DNA from: Fragilariopsis cylindrus CCMP1102
Taxonomy: Eukaryota; Bacillariophyta; Bacillariophyceae; Bacillariales; Bacillariaceae
DNA length: 64,000 bases
Direction of reading: 5' to 3'
Assembly: GCA_900095095.1 (NCBI GenBank)
Contig: FMBT01000432.1
Span: forward strand, 48,046 to 112,045
Shown here: positions 11,266 through 22,567 of the stretch, in pieces
How the letters are laid out: each line of letters opens with the position of its first letter
How positions within the stretch are numbered: position 1 is the stretch's first letter
Program-made: the position numbers and the translations under genes
The notes under the pieces: model-generated
What the model was told of the DNA's origin: nothing
Databases searched by the model: none
The model's input: only the letters and a program-made list of their open reading frames with translations

Positions 11266-12417
11266 CTACATACTCCCAATCGGAGGAAGTTTCGGATCAT
11301 CTTTTTGTAATTTAGATTTTGATTTTGTATTTTCTTTTATTGGTTTCATTGCAGTACGACCAATATATAATTGTACCGAACCAAAATTCATATTTTTTAC
11401 TGGTTGCATATTATAATATCCAACATAATCATTATCATTGTTATCATTGTCATTGGTATCATCAGTACCTTCACGATTATTATTATTAAGTAATGAACAT
11501 TCTAAATTTTGTAATTGATTATTAAATTGTTCTGGTGATGGAAATTCTTTAATGGAATTTTGTAAATGAATATATTCTTGTCGTGCACCACCACTCAGTA
11601 TACCACCAATAAATGGTACCACGTGTTGGATGAACACACCAGCAGCTGCACCTAATATACCATTGGAGTCATAGGAGGGTTGTGAAAATTCTAGTATGGC
11701 TAATACACCATTTGGTTTAATTAATTTATATATTTCACATAATGCTAAATCACGATTTGGTACCACATTACGTATACCAAATGCTATTGTGGCTGCATCA
11801 AATAATTGAGACTGGGAATTGTTGTTTGTATAATAGTGACTTAAATCACGTGCATCTGCACGTTCTAATACAATTTGTTTCTCTAAGCCACGTTTACTAA
11901 TTTTTCTTCGTCCAACTGATAACATATTTTCAGATGGATCTAATCCTAATACAGTAACATCATAATCCTGTGTATTTGTTGACGTTGATGTTGATGACGT
12001 TGATAAATCATCAATAAGTTGTAATGCAACATCAGCTGTACCTGTTGCAATATCTAATATTTTCCAACCACCTTGGTCACCTTCATCATCTTCTTCACTA
12101 TTACTACTACTACTACTTCCTTCTTGTTCCTCATCTTTTTTATTTGTACTAATATATTTTTAATATCATTTGTCATCACAGACCGCCATCCAATATCCAT
12201 ACGTAATGCTAATACACGATTAATTGTATCATATCTATCAGCTATTGAATCAAACATTGATCACTGTACCAAAATCTAATCCTGGTAGTTGTGTAGTAGT
12301 ACTATCCTGTGATGCATCTTTGTTGTGTTGTGTTGTCGTATTTAATCCTTGATCTAATACTATTGCAACAATTACAACAATAATTGTTGCTAGAATAGAT
12401 TTCAAACCCCAATTCAT
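11266..12417 (-). CDS. UbiE/COQ5/MenG-family C-methyltransferase (two frame breaks)
   Basis: SAM-dependent C-methyltransferase of the UbiE/COQ5 family, which acts on quinone precursors (ubiquinone or plastoquinone/menaquinone type). The start at 12417 opens with MNWGLK and a hydrophobic segment (residues 8-24) that may act as a targeting or anchor sequence. Next come FDSIADRYDTINR and MDIGWR (family N-terminal signature), ILDIATGTADVAL (SAM motif I), and FDAATIAFGIRNV, ILEFSQP and the C-terminal SVQLYIGRT region. The N-terminus and the catalytic core lie in the same frame. A segment of about 100 bases (roughly 12258 to 12150) carrying the FDSIADRYD block is in another frame, so two opposite single-base breaks are needed. 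The second falls near ATA AAA AAG. A Ser/Glu/Asp-rich insert precedes motif I. Whether it works in plastid or mitochondrion cannot be told. Confidence 0.8.
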
Positions 12418-12871
12418 TATTAACGACAATCTATATTATTAGGTCGTTGTTGTTGTCCTATGTCGTCGTTTGCAGTTATACCTCTACTACAATGATTTCT
12501 AATATATTTCCTTTTTTTTTCTGTCTTTGATCTTTTTCGACATCGTCATCAACATGGAAAATTTGTTTTGTAAAGTTAAGGTCCGCTCGCCGACCGTTTG
12601 ATCACGCGGGACTAAGCAAGGGCATGTAGAAAATGGTGAAAACTAAAAAAACATACCTTATCCGCCATGGGTTCTTAATTCGTTCACTCAATCATGCTTA
12701 CATACAAGTTTTGTAGTCGCAGTCCCACATCATGCATTATTCCGATAAATTTCATAACGTATGGTCTTCTCACTTCACATAAAAAAAATCGAAGACAAAA
12801 CAGAAAACGATCAACAATCAAACAACACAACGACGACTACGACAATCTAATCAATAATACATACGTACGCA
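12418..12871. other. Divergent intergenic region
   Basis: This lies upstream of both the methyltransferase (minus) and the decayed gene (plus). It contains one copy of the ~50-bp inverted repeat at 12574-12623. Nothing else was recognised. Confidence 0.5.
12574..12623 (+). repeat. ~50-bp inverted repeat, copy 2
   Basis: This is the partner of 10955-11003 in opposite orientation. It lies about 160-210 bases upstream of the methyltransferase start and about 250 bases upstream of the decayed plus-strand gene. It is more GC-rich than its surroundings. Confidence 0.75.
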
Positions 12872-13575
12872 ATGAACACTAAATTTCGAGCTTTCTAGTA
12901 GTAGTAGTAGCAGCTGCTATCGCATTGGCGTCTACGACCTCATCTGGTGTAGATGCAGCTGCTTATTCATCTGGTACGGTAGAATGCCTACCAGAATCAT
13001 CCACTGATATTTGTGTGGAGAAGCATCCTTCACTTCACCTAGTCCAGCAGTGGCGTGTAATGATCCTACGATCCATAATTGTACCACTTTATACCTTGGT
13101 GGATATACTGGAAATATGAGTTTGTTCAAGGGTTAGAGAATGGAACGGATATATATGATTTAGATCCAGATGTGCGGCGAAAGCCAAAACTGGTTTAGTA
13201 GTAACAGTAACAATCGATGACGATAGCGCTTGTAGTATTGATGTGGGCAATAATGAGACATGCAATGCTGTTCCGATGCTAATTGTGGTGGAAATGCTAC
13301 GGCAATTTCATTTGATTGTACCAATTACCAAAGGTAGAGCCTCACCAGTTGTGAACCATTAGAAAAAATATTTTATCCTCTTCTGCTGGATGATACAACT
13401 GACAGTATGTTAAAAGAGGACAGTGATGAGACTAGTGTATAGATGAATTGATGTTGGCGCCAACACATTATCATCTACGTCGTCATCTTCGTCATCTTCG
13501 TTATTCTCATCATCGTGGCGATGAGTGTTGTTGGATTTGGAACCTTTTTACTTCTTCTTGAAGTAGTCAACTTTT
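12872..13575 (+). pseudogene. Decayed secreted/type I membrane protein gene
   Basis: Starting from ATG at 12872, the three plus frames together spell a signal peptide (MNTKFRAF, then VVVVAAAIALAS), a Cys-containing ectodomain and a C-terminal hydrophobic segment near 13485-13570. Ectodomain pieces include GTVECLPESSTDICVEKH, NCTTLYLGGYTGNMSLF, GLENGTDIYDLDPDV, VVTVTIDDDSACSIDVG and SFDCTNYQ. At least six frame changes and several stops are needed within about 650 bases. That is denser than in the conserved genes here, so I call it a pseudogene. Uncorrected sequence error remains possible. The family is not recognised; NCT and NGT N-glycosylation sites suggest an extracellular domain. Confidence 0.55.
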
Positions 13576-13965
13576 TCTTGTAGATACAAACTCAAAAAAA
13601 TATAAATTCTTAGATATAAATAATAAAGTCTACTAGAAGAACTAGCAATAGGAATTTAATAAATAAAATAAACAACAACATCCAAATATGAACTATAAAC
13701 GAGGATCTTTCTAGCTAGCAATATGGTTGCGGTTAAGTTCGATCTCGCCTCTCCATCTCTTGACTGAAAAAAAACAAGAACAAAAATAAGAAAATAATAC
13801 AAAAGGTCTATATCTCTAGCTATATGATATATTATAAGTTGATTATGCGTGTAGTAGTATTCATTTTTTGTCTGTTTGGTTTTTTTTTTGCGTCGTTGTA
13901 GTACGTTGTCTACATAGTTCTTATTAAGTCCATCATTAATTTCCATCATCGTCATATCATCTTTA
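13576..13965. other. Intergenic, AT-rich
   Basis: This is the 3' flank of the TruB gene (minus) and of the decayed gene (plus). I see no gene or clear element. Confidence 0.5.
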
Positions 13966-15596
13966 TCATCCTTCAAGTCCATCATCATCATCAGCTAATA
14001 ATGATAATCGTTCACGACTTGAACGAATCGCATCTATAATAGTTTCAATTGTCCAATTGCAATCTTTTCTTTTATCAATTCTACTTTTAGTATATTTATT
14101 AGTACTAGTAGTTTTTTTATCCTCAGTACTTGTGGTGGTAGTAGCATTGGAGTTGTCTTGTTTTTCATCATCATCATCTGTTTCTTTAACAGTTTCAAAT
14201 TTAGCATCATTATTAGTTTCAACTTTATCATCATCACCATTATTATCAACATTAACATCATTTATATAATCATCAATATTACCATCATTATTTGAATCAT
14301 TTATTTGATATTGAATACAATGATTATCTTTTTCATTCAGTAAAAAATGACCTTGTTTTGTTCTTTCTAATTTTGTCATTGTTGCACAAGTACCTAATTC
14401 AGTACCAATATCTCGAACTAATGAACGTATATATGTTCCACCACCACATTCCACATTGATACTAAATTTTTCTATTGGTTGTGACGACGACTGTTTGTTT
14501 TCTGATTCTGATTCTAAATCTAATAATTCTGAATTCGATAATTCTAATTTATATATCATAACTTGTCTTGATTCAATTTGTATATCATCTGCTGTTAATC
14601 CATCTTCTCTTGCTAATTGATATAATTTTTTACCATCACGTTTTAAGGCGGAAAAGATTGGTGGAATTTGTTGTATTTTACCTAAAAATTTATTTGTAGT
14701 AGATCATTAATTTGTTGATAGGATGTTACATGATCATATGATTTACGTAATACTACACTACCGGATTCTTCACTATCTAATGTTGTTGTTTGATACCCTA
14801 ATGTAATTTCTGCTTGATAACCTTTAGAACCAACTAAATATTTTTGTAATAACTTTGTACCTTTCCCAACACCAATCACTAATGTACCTGTTGCTAATGG
14901 ATCTAGTGTACCACCATGACCAACCTTCATCCATGGTTTACGTTTTTTTTTACGTACATCGATACAATTACGTGATTTTGCATCCTGTTCTAATATATTA
15001 CGTATCTTACCAACAACATCTTGACTAGTCCATCCTAATGGTTTATTAACAGCAAATAAACCTTCTTCTAAATATAATATTGGTTCGGGTAGTTTTGGTG
15101 TTGGTACTGGTGGTATTTCTACTACTGCAGGTTCTTCCTTATTTGGTTGTTGTTGTTGTTGTTGTTGTTCTTCTTCTTCAGCAGATTCAGTAGGTTCTTG
15201 AAGAGACGACTTGGATGTAACATCATTTTCTTGTGCTGCTGCTGCTGAGTCCGATGCTGTTGCTGACAATGAAGTGAAGGATCTTTTCTTTGTGTTCATC
15301 ATGATCGTATCTGATAAAATGGGTGACGACAACGACGACATGTTGTTGTTTTCACGACACCACCAAAGATTATTGGATGAAAAAGAAAGACTCCTGCTAC
15401 TGCGACAACTTGTCAGCGAGAATGGTGTAGCCGTTGAGTAGTACGACGAAGACGACGATGACGATCTTAATGCAGAAACCGTTAAAGTAGTGATCAATTT
15501 GTTACTACTGATATTGTTGCTTGAATGAAGGAAAGCAGATGCTATCATGAGAATTGTTCGTATAAGATTATTGTGTCGTCGAAGTATTACTATCAT
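13966..15596 (-). CDS. truB: TruB/PUS4-type tRNA pseudouridine synthase (one frame break)
   Basis: Pseudouridine synthase of the TruB family, which isomerises U55 in the T-loop of tRNA. The N-terminus (about 110 residues of Ser/Ile/Leu-rich sequence) looks like an organellar leader. The core begins with LYLEEGLFAVNKPLGWTSQD and includes GHGGTLDPLATG with the catalytic Asp, then GVGKGTKLLQKYL and AEITLGYQT. After a single missing base near 14690 the homology continues in the next frame: GKIQQIPPIFSALKRDGKK, then ECGGGTYIRSLVRDIG and TMTKLERTKQG. The C-terminal part holds an Asp/Asn/Thr-rich insert not typical of the family. The first ATG at 15596 was kept; an alternative at 15548 would still leave a leader. 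Organellar location is inference. Confidence 0.85.
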
Positions 15597-17024
15597 TGTA
15601 CGGTTGGCTTCTTATTGTCGGTTTGGTGCATGATGGTTTCTTGCCTTAATAATTATTATGTATTATTTTGTTTTCTGTGTATTTGACAGTTGTTCAATTT
15701 GATGAATGAATGATTGATTACGGCCAGGTAAGCTTTATACGATTTTTAACCACGTACCAGGCAAGACGTTACGGTTTAGGGACAGTCTAATTACAAAGGT
15801 AAACAATAAAAAAGAATTCAAATCCCCTCCAAAACAATCAATCCATCCCATCCCTTCAGGAATTATATTAAAGGACGAATTACAATCAACTACTGTAGCT
15901 TCAGCGACTAGCATACAGTACTTGTATGTAGTCGCGGATGATTTGATTCCCCTTCATTCGTTCATTTTCGATAAGATGCGACAACATTCTTTTTTTGTTG
16001 TTCAGCAAACACTTACTTATGGTATACATAATGTAAATTATTATTGATGTACCGCAAGCGCCTAGAAACCGTTTTCCTCTGATATTTCTTTTTGAAGCAA
16101 GATTGTTTTGAGACTTACTGCGCTCACCAAAATATATGGATTGATTGATGAATATCGCATCGATTAGCTGGATCGATTAACATCAATCAGTCGCTTCCTT
16201 CGCTTTCGCAACATCAATCAGTCGATTCGCTTCCGCGACTAGTACCATTGCTTGTTGTAAGTGGCGGACTCCTTGTTCGATATCAGACATCTCATTGCAT
16301 AAATTGATTGTAGTGCGACTTTACTTCCTCCGTGTCAACGGATGGTGTCCGCCACGGGGATAAGCTTATTTTTCAGTACACGCTACCAATCAATGCCATG
16401 CATTGCAAGTGGACAGTGGATCCCCACGCACCTAGAAACAGTTTTCCTCTGATATTTATTACTAGCTAGCTACTGTAGTACTGTAGGCAGTACTTTTTGA
16501 AGCAATCGCATCGATTAGCCGGATCGATTGTACAGTAGACCTATGTGAAGATTAAACTAGTTTTACCGAGTATACTGTTAATGTAGAGTCGTACTGTAGA
16601 CAAGAATACCATAAAGTACAGTAACGATAATGCTAGAAGAAAATGTTATAGATATATCAAAAAATACAATTATTTATACCATCGATCGGTCACGTACGGT
16701 ACGTATCAAGCCATGAACATAATAATGGAAACATTACTATGGAATAACATAGATTAAAAAATATAAACAACATCAATATGAAAAGAACGTATGTATGTAT
16801 TATAGAATGGAATGGAAAGCCGATCCGGCCGACGTCTGTATCTGCCCTACTCTTCCTCCTCATCCAAGAATGAAATACAAATAGATAAAACAATGGGATC
16901 ATGAATTCCATAGTTCCTTCTATAATATATACCATAGAAAAGTTATTCAACATATGTCTTCATCAATTCCGGTACAAATACCTATGACAATACCTATGCC
17001 ACCACTAAGGCTGATGTTGCTATT
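15597..17024. other. Long intergenic region with a duplicated block
   Basis: Upstream flank of the TruB gene and 3' flank of the bZIP gene. It contains the duplicated block listed separately, many TACTGTA-type palindromes (16460-16620) and repeated ATCAATCAGTCG words near 16190-16230. A minus frame at 16690-16953 is Phe/Ile-rich without motifs and is not believed. Confidence 0.5.
16058..16530 (+). repeat. Duplicated ~120-bp block (two copies)
   Basis: Copy 1 starts at 16058 and copy 2 at about 16428. Both begin (G/A)CGC(G/A)CCTAGAAAC, then TTTTCCTCTGATATTT, and later share TTTTTGAAGCAA and GCATCGATTAGC(T/C)GGATCGATT. Insertions of differing length separate the shared parts. Coding potential is absent. 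Confidence 0.65.
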
Positions 17025-18096
17025 TTAGGGAGTCCCTAATGATGATACCAATGATGTCAAAGCTCCAGTCGGCAACTGCTGCATTTCCATTTTTACATTT
17101 TGTTGCTGTTGTTGTTGTGAATAGGACGACCTTGATAGTGGTACGATTGGTGGCGGTGGTGGCAGCATCCTAATATCTAACGGCTGAATCGTAGTTTTCG
17201 TTGACGTTGCCGCGGACTTAGTATTATGTGCCAATAGCTGTTCCGTCGTCTTAAGTGCCGTAGTTATTGGTAACCCCGCTGCTGTTGTTGTATCTCCAAC
17301 AACAAAATTGTACATACGCTGTTGATTCGTACATTGTTGATAATCTTGTTGTTGTTGTGAAGCTGGTGTTGCTGTGACGGGCTGCTGCTGCTGCTGCTCT
17401 CTCTGTTGAAAAGACTTCCCAAAAGTGCAGCGTTCGCGTTTGAATTGTTGTTATTACTGCCGACCCACCCATAAGTTGTTGTTTTAATAACTCCCGCTGT
17501 CCATGCTGCTGTTGTTCTCTGTGCATCTTTAATTTCAATCGTTGTATCTGTTGTAAACAAGCATTGGGTGTTAGTAAGTCTGGCGACCCTTGCAACAGTG
17601 CTTGTGCTTGTGCCTGCGCTCTTGCTACATGTTGAGAATTCTGTTGCTGGTGACGTGCTTGCTGTTGCAATACTAAGGCATGCTTGAGATGTGCATTACT
17701 TTTCATCAATTCAACATTACGCCCCTGGGATTGAGTCAATTTTTCACGAAGTTCAGATACTTCATTTGTCAAATTCTCTACTAACCACTTTTGATTACTT
17801 CGTCGTGCCTTTGCTGAAGCGCGATTCATTTCTAATCGTCTACAACGCATTGCCTCACTCTGATAAGGCTTACTGATATCGGTGATGGTAGACTCATCAG
17901 CATTGTCGTCGGTAGTAGCAGTAATATCAGTCATTAATGTTCCGTTTGAATCCTGCTTATCGATGGACCTCAACGGTGACGAATAAGCTGTAGCAGACGA
18001 TGTAGCATGAAGCTTCTCGTCATTCATTACGGATGTACCAGAAGCATGCTGGTTATCATCCATTTTATTAGAGTTAGAAAAATCAATCGATTCCAT
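17025..18096 (-). CDS. bZIP transcription factor (frame-broken C-terminus)
   Basis: Putative DNA-binding regulator of about 355 residues. Residues about 80-140 form a bZIP domain. The basic region reads RRLEMNRASAKARR, with the invariant Asn and the Arg eight residues later (N-R-x-S-A pattern). It is followed by heptad leucines through LVENLTNEVSELREKL and onward. A Gln/Ala-rich segment and a PPPPPIVPL segment follow. The N-terminal part up to QQLMGG is in one frame. SNNNNSNANAALLGSLFNRE continues in a second frame, and QQQQQPVTATPAS up to the stop at 17025 continues in a third. Two single-base breaks (near 17470 and 17403, the latter in a GA/CAG repeat) are therefore needed. The bZIP domain itself is intact, so the factor could function even if the tail changed. 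Confidence 0.85.
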
Positions 18097-19018
18097 GATT
18101 ACCTTACCTCTCTGTTTTTACTTGTACAGTAAATAACATGAATAACTATTATAGGCTTCGTATTTTTGCACCTGTGCGTACTATTGTATGATGAGAATAA
18201 ACATACTAATTCACTATTCTTATTTTTGTGCGTACGGTACAAACAATTGTAGAAAGGAATTTAAAAAATCTAGAAAACGGTATTTTGTGAAGATCAATAA
18301 TACGATTGGGAGTGATGATGATGCGAACGATGCGAACTCCTTCAATGCACAATGTGTCAAAATCAATTTTAATTGGAGGATGTGCCGGAGTCTTGATTTA
18401 ACGATTGTGACGATTGTGACAGATGGATTGTAATGCTATTGAATTCCCCATACGCGATGGATCTCACTATCAAAAAAGGTAGAATAAAGTACGTACTTGG
18501 CATATGAAAAATGATGAGTTCAATTGTTCTTTTAAGTTTTTCGTAGTGCCATGGGGCGATTGATAAATATTTTGATGTGTTGTCGCATGGCTCTCTCATT
18601 AAATCCTGTCGCACTTCAAAACACGCAATTACAAATGCGACTAAATTCTCTCTTCTATTAAGTTTAGAGCCATAAGCAATTAATTGTTCTCGCGGCTCTT
18701 TCTTAAATCCTATCGCACTTCAAGACACGCAATTACAAATGCGACTAAAGTGTACTACAACGTATATGTATGTAGTCATTAGTAATAGCAGGATTTGAAG
18801 ACGAGCTAATTGTGTACTGGTGTCTACGACAAATGCAACACTATCGCGAACCCCATTTAGGGGCGAACAAATTACGGAGAAAATAAAAGAAATACATGTC
18901 CCCTACCTCCTTACCCGTCTCTAAAAAGTAATAGCGTTAACAAATACAGGTAGTGCACACCGGTTTGGTGTACAGTATTTGATAGAGACGTACTGTATTT
19001 GTTATGATTCCACGTGTG
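18097..19018. other. Intergenic flank of the bZIP gene
   Basis: Upstream flank of the bZIP gene, ending at the left terminal repeat of the first mobile element. It contains a ~65-base direct duplication at about 18583-18750 and several TACTGTA/GTACAGTA words. No gene is seen. Confidence 0.5.
18583..18750 (+). repeat. Two-copy direct repeat
   Basis: Copies at about 18583-18645 and 18689-18748 share CGC(A/G)TGGCTCT, TTAAATCCT, TCGCACTTCAA and ACACGCAATTACAAATGCGACTAAA. A short unrelated spacer separates them. No coding potential. Confidence 0.65.
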
Positions 19019-21040
19019 AATATAAAAACTAAATCATGCCCAAATTTTACCAGTATTTGTTAGTCTAATATATAATAACAACTTTAGCATCAAGTATATA
19101 CACCGAAGAAGTCATTTTTTTAGAAAAAAAAACCATGAGGTTTACAATTGATCTATTGGATGGAGAACTGTCATATCCCTTAGTCTCCTACGCCTACTGG
19201 TATCTCATAATGTAGGCTCACACACAGGACACATCAAATAACCCCCAAAAATGGCCCATTTGCAGTGTTTTGTGGACATACAGTATGCTCAAAAAGGTGA
19301 ATCATCACAAAATATGTGGGTGGGGTGCACCATATAAACCAAAGGGAACTGATCCCTGGTGCTGTGTGTTGATGATCCAGCTTAGGTGTGAGCAAAAGTG
19401 GAAAAACCTGTTTTGGGCCCATTTTTTGGTTATTGCGGCCCTATACCTTCATTACCTCCATAGGAACCTAAGCATTATGTGAACCTTGTAGGTATAGATG
19501 TAATGGATGCTAGTACACCCAACCCATCTGGTGTTGTCCTCTGCAACCCTTTCAAATGAGATATTCTATGTTCATTTCTGTTAGAAAATCTTATTGTTAT
19601 TATTTTTGTGTGTGCAACAACAGCAAACCGGATTTCATTCCGCAACCATAGATATAGAAAAGTTGTGGTAGTCGAACACAATGTTGTATTACTCTATGTG
19701 GATGCTAATGCATCTGATCCATCTGGCGTTGTCCTATGGAACCCTTTCAAATGAGATATTTTGTGTTCATTTCTGATCAAAAATCATGTACTGTTGTTTT
19801 TGTGCCTTCCACTGAACCACAGAAAGAGAAAAGTTGTAGGAGGCAAGCACAATGTTTGATTACTCTATGTGGATGCTAATGCACCTGATCCATCTGGTGT
19901 TGTCCTATGGAACCCTTTCACATGAGATATTTTGTGTTCATTTCTGATCAAAAATCATGTACTGTTGTTTTTGTGCCTTCCACAGCAGTGAAATGAATTT
20001 CATTCTGCAACCACAGAAAGAGAAAAGTTGTAGGAGGCAAGCACAATGTTTAACTACTTTATGTGGATGCTGCTGTGTTGTCCTCTGCATTCCCTTCATA
20101 TGAGATATTTTGCTGTTCATTCCTGATCAAAATCTTGCACAACAGCGAAATGAAATCCAAAACATACCCCATATCTGCCGGTAGATTAGAACACAGTATT
20201 GATCCACTGTCCTCACTAGGACATATTACTTGTGAATGAAAAGCATCATCATCCCAACCCACCATTATATTGGATGCAATTGCAGTTTACCCCTGTTTTC
20301 AAAAATATCTCATAAAAATAGTCACTGTTGGTTGGAAAATTTTCCCGCACCAATTTGGTCAGGAGCATCCACACAAACCATAAGATAAACTAACCCATCT
20401 AAAGTCTCCATTGATAGGACATCTGGTCCACATGGTACACCTCATGCAAGATCAAGCATATTTTGTGTTCGTTTCTGATCTAAAGTCATGTTTTTGTGCC
20501 TACCACATTAGCAAAGCAAAATTTATTCTGCAACCACGTGATAAAAAAAGTTGTAGGAGGCAAACACAATGTTCTAGTACACTATGTATAAGTTTGTGCA
20601 CCTGACCCATCTGGTGTTGTCCTATGGAACCCTTACAAATGAGATATTTGGTGGTCAATTTGGATAAAAAATCTTGCTATTTGTGTGCCTACCACATTAG
20701 CAAAGCAAATTTTATTCTGCAACCACGTGATCAAAAAAGTTGTAGGAGGCAAACACAATATTCTAGTACACTATGTGACTGTTTGTGCACCTGACCCATC
20801 TGGTGTTTTCCTCTGCAACCCTTACAAATGAGATATTTGGTGGTTAATTTGGATCAAAAATCTTGTTATTTGTGTGCCTACCACATTAGCAAAGCAAATT
20901 TTATTCTGCAACCACATGATCAAAAAAGTTGTAGGAGGCAAACACAATATTAGAGGTGTATATATTTGATGCTAAAGTTGTTATTATATACTAGACTAAC
21001 AAATACTGGTAAAATTTGGGCATGATTTAGTTTTTATATT
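19019..21040. mobile_element. Non-autonomous TIR element containing satellite-like repeats
   Basis: Positions 19019-19104 and 20955-21040 form 86-base terminal inverted repeats with about two mismatches. Between them lie a unique part (about 19105-19470) and at least six divergent copies of a ~190-base unit (starting near 19504, 19700, 19870, 20064, 20588 and 20777). The unit contains CACCTGACCCATCTGGTGTT, a GAGATATTT(T/G) segment and GTTGTAGGAGGCAAACACAAT. No transposase-like frame is present, so a helper would have to act in trans. I could not define a target-site duplication. The class (MITE-like or other) is unresolved. Confidence 0.7.
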
Positions 21041-21179
21041 GAGAATTCGCAAGTACATACTTGCGTGTTTACTAGCTATTTACTAGCTAGCTAGTACACT
21101 TGCATGCCATTCCATTCTTGTAAAATTCAGCTGTTTGACGGTATACCATCAGACGGGTTCGTTCAAGACACATGGCACA

Positions 21180-22320
21180 TACACAGATAGGAAGTAAATA
21201 CAGTGTGTGATGTTGTGTGTGATGTTGTGTGCACACATTCAATTTGTCTAGTACTGTTGAACCATTGTGTTCCAGACCAACTGACTGTTATCACCTACAA
21301 CTGGATCTCTTGTCCACCTAGTCCTATTTATTTTTGTGACAATATTGTTATTTGTGTGCAAACCACAGCAGCAAAATCAAGTTTATTCTTCAACCACAGG
21401 AACAAAAAATGGATAGAAGGGTTGTGTGTGATGTTGTGTGCACACATTCAATTTGTCTAGTACTATTGAATCATTGTGTTCCAGACCAACTGACTGTTAT
21501 CACCTAAACCTGGATCTCTTGTTCACCTATTTATTTTTGTGACAATATTATTGTTATTTGTGTGCATACCACAGCAGCAAAATCAAGTTTATTCTTCAAC
21601 CACAGGAACAAAGAATGGATAGGAGGGTAAGGCAAGGTTCTCATATACTATGTTAAGGCTGTTGCACCCAAAGAAAAGAAAGTTCTCCGTTGGAACCATT
21701 CCGAATAAGTATTTCCCTGATGAATTTTGTTTCAAAATAGCACTATTTGTGTGCATACCACAGCAGCAAAATCAAGTTTATTCTTCAACCACAGGAACAA
21801 AAAATGGATAGGAGGGTAAGGCAAGGTTCTCATATACTATGTTAAGGCTGTTGCACCCAAAGAAAAGAAAGTTCTCTGTTGGAATCATTCGGAATAAGTA
21901 TTTCCCTGATGAATTTTGCTCAAAAATAGCACTATTTGCGTGCAAACCACAGCAGCAAAATCAAGTTTATTCTTCAACCACAGGAACAAAAAATGGATAG
22001 GAGGATAAGGCAAGGTTCTCATACATTGTTTTGGAGGCTAGTGCACCTGACCCATCCGGTGTTGTCCTCTGAAACTCTTTCAAATGAGATATTTTGTTGA
22101 GTGTACACATACATTTTAGATCCCTAAAATGTGTGCTTTGTGTGAGTCTACATTTGAGATACCAGTAGGCTTACAAGACTTAGGAATATAATATTTCTCC
22201 AACCAATAGGTCAATTGTAAACTTTGTAGTTTGATTCTCCAAAAAAAATTACTTTTAGGTGTATATACTTGATGCTAAAGTTGTTATTATATATAACACT
22301 AACAAATACTAGTAAAGTTT
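21180..22320. mobile_element. Second, truncated copy of the TIR/satellite element
   Basis: This adjoins the complete element. It contains about four copies of a related ~190-base unit marked by CAGCAGCAAAATCAAGTTTA and GAACAAAAAATGGATAGGA (near 21364, 21569, 21757 and 21948), and one of the CACCTGACCCATC type (22030). It ends with a diverged right terminal repeat at 22258-22320. Positions 22135-22257 are an inverted match to 19105-19225 in the first copy, so the family has a longer sub-terminal inverted repeat. The left end is missing or merged with the first element. Confidence 0.6.
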
Positions 22321-22567
22321 TTTGTCGGGGGGGTACGAATTTTATGACCCCTAAATGTATTTTTTATTTTGGGCCCCCTCTATGCTAATTCTGGGGGACA
22401 GTTAATTATAAACTATTCGACTTCTAGGATTTGAAAGTTAGTTAATTAAAAACACACCACACCTTCTAAGGAATTGCCCCAGGATTGAAGTTGACCTGTG
22501 TTGCCTGTAATGAAGAATAATGTTTTTAATGAATTTTTTACTTTCATACGTCTTTAAGATAAATGAA
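22321..22567. other. 3' flank of the subtilisin gene
   Basis: Contains a G-run (GGGGGGG near 22326) and C-runs. No gene is seen. Confidence 0.4.

Noticed and set aside
16690-16953. 87-residue hydrophobic minus-strand frame
   Set aside because: Phe/Ile/Leu content follows base composition; no motif, no clear start context, and it lies in the 3' flank of the bZIP gene.
19234-20605. Frames on both strands inside the first repeat element
   Set aside because: Each follows the ~190-base repeat and is interrupted differently in each copy; no transposase or capsid motif.
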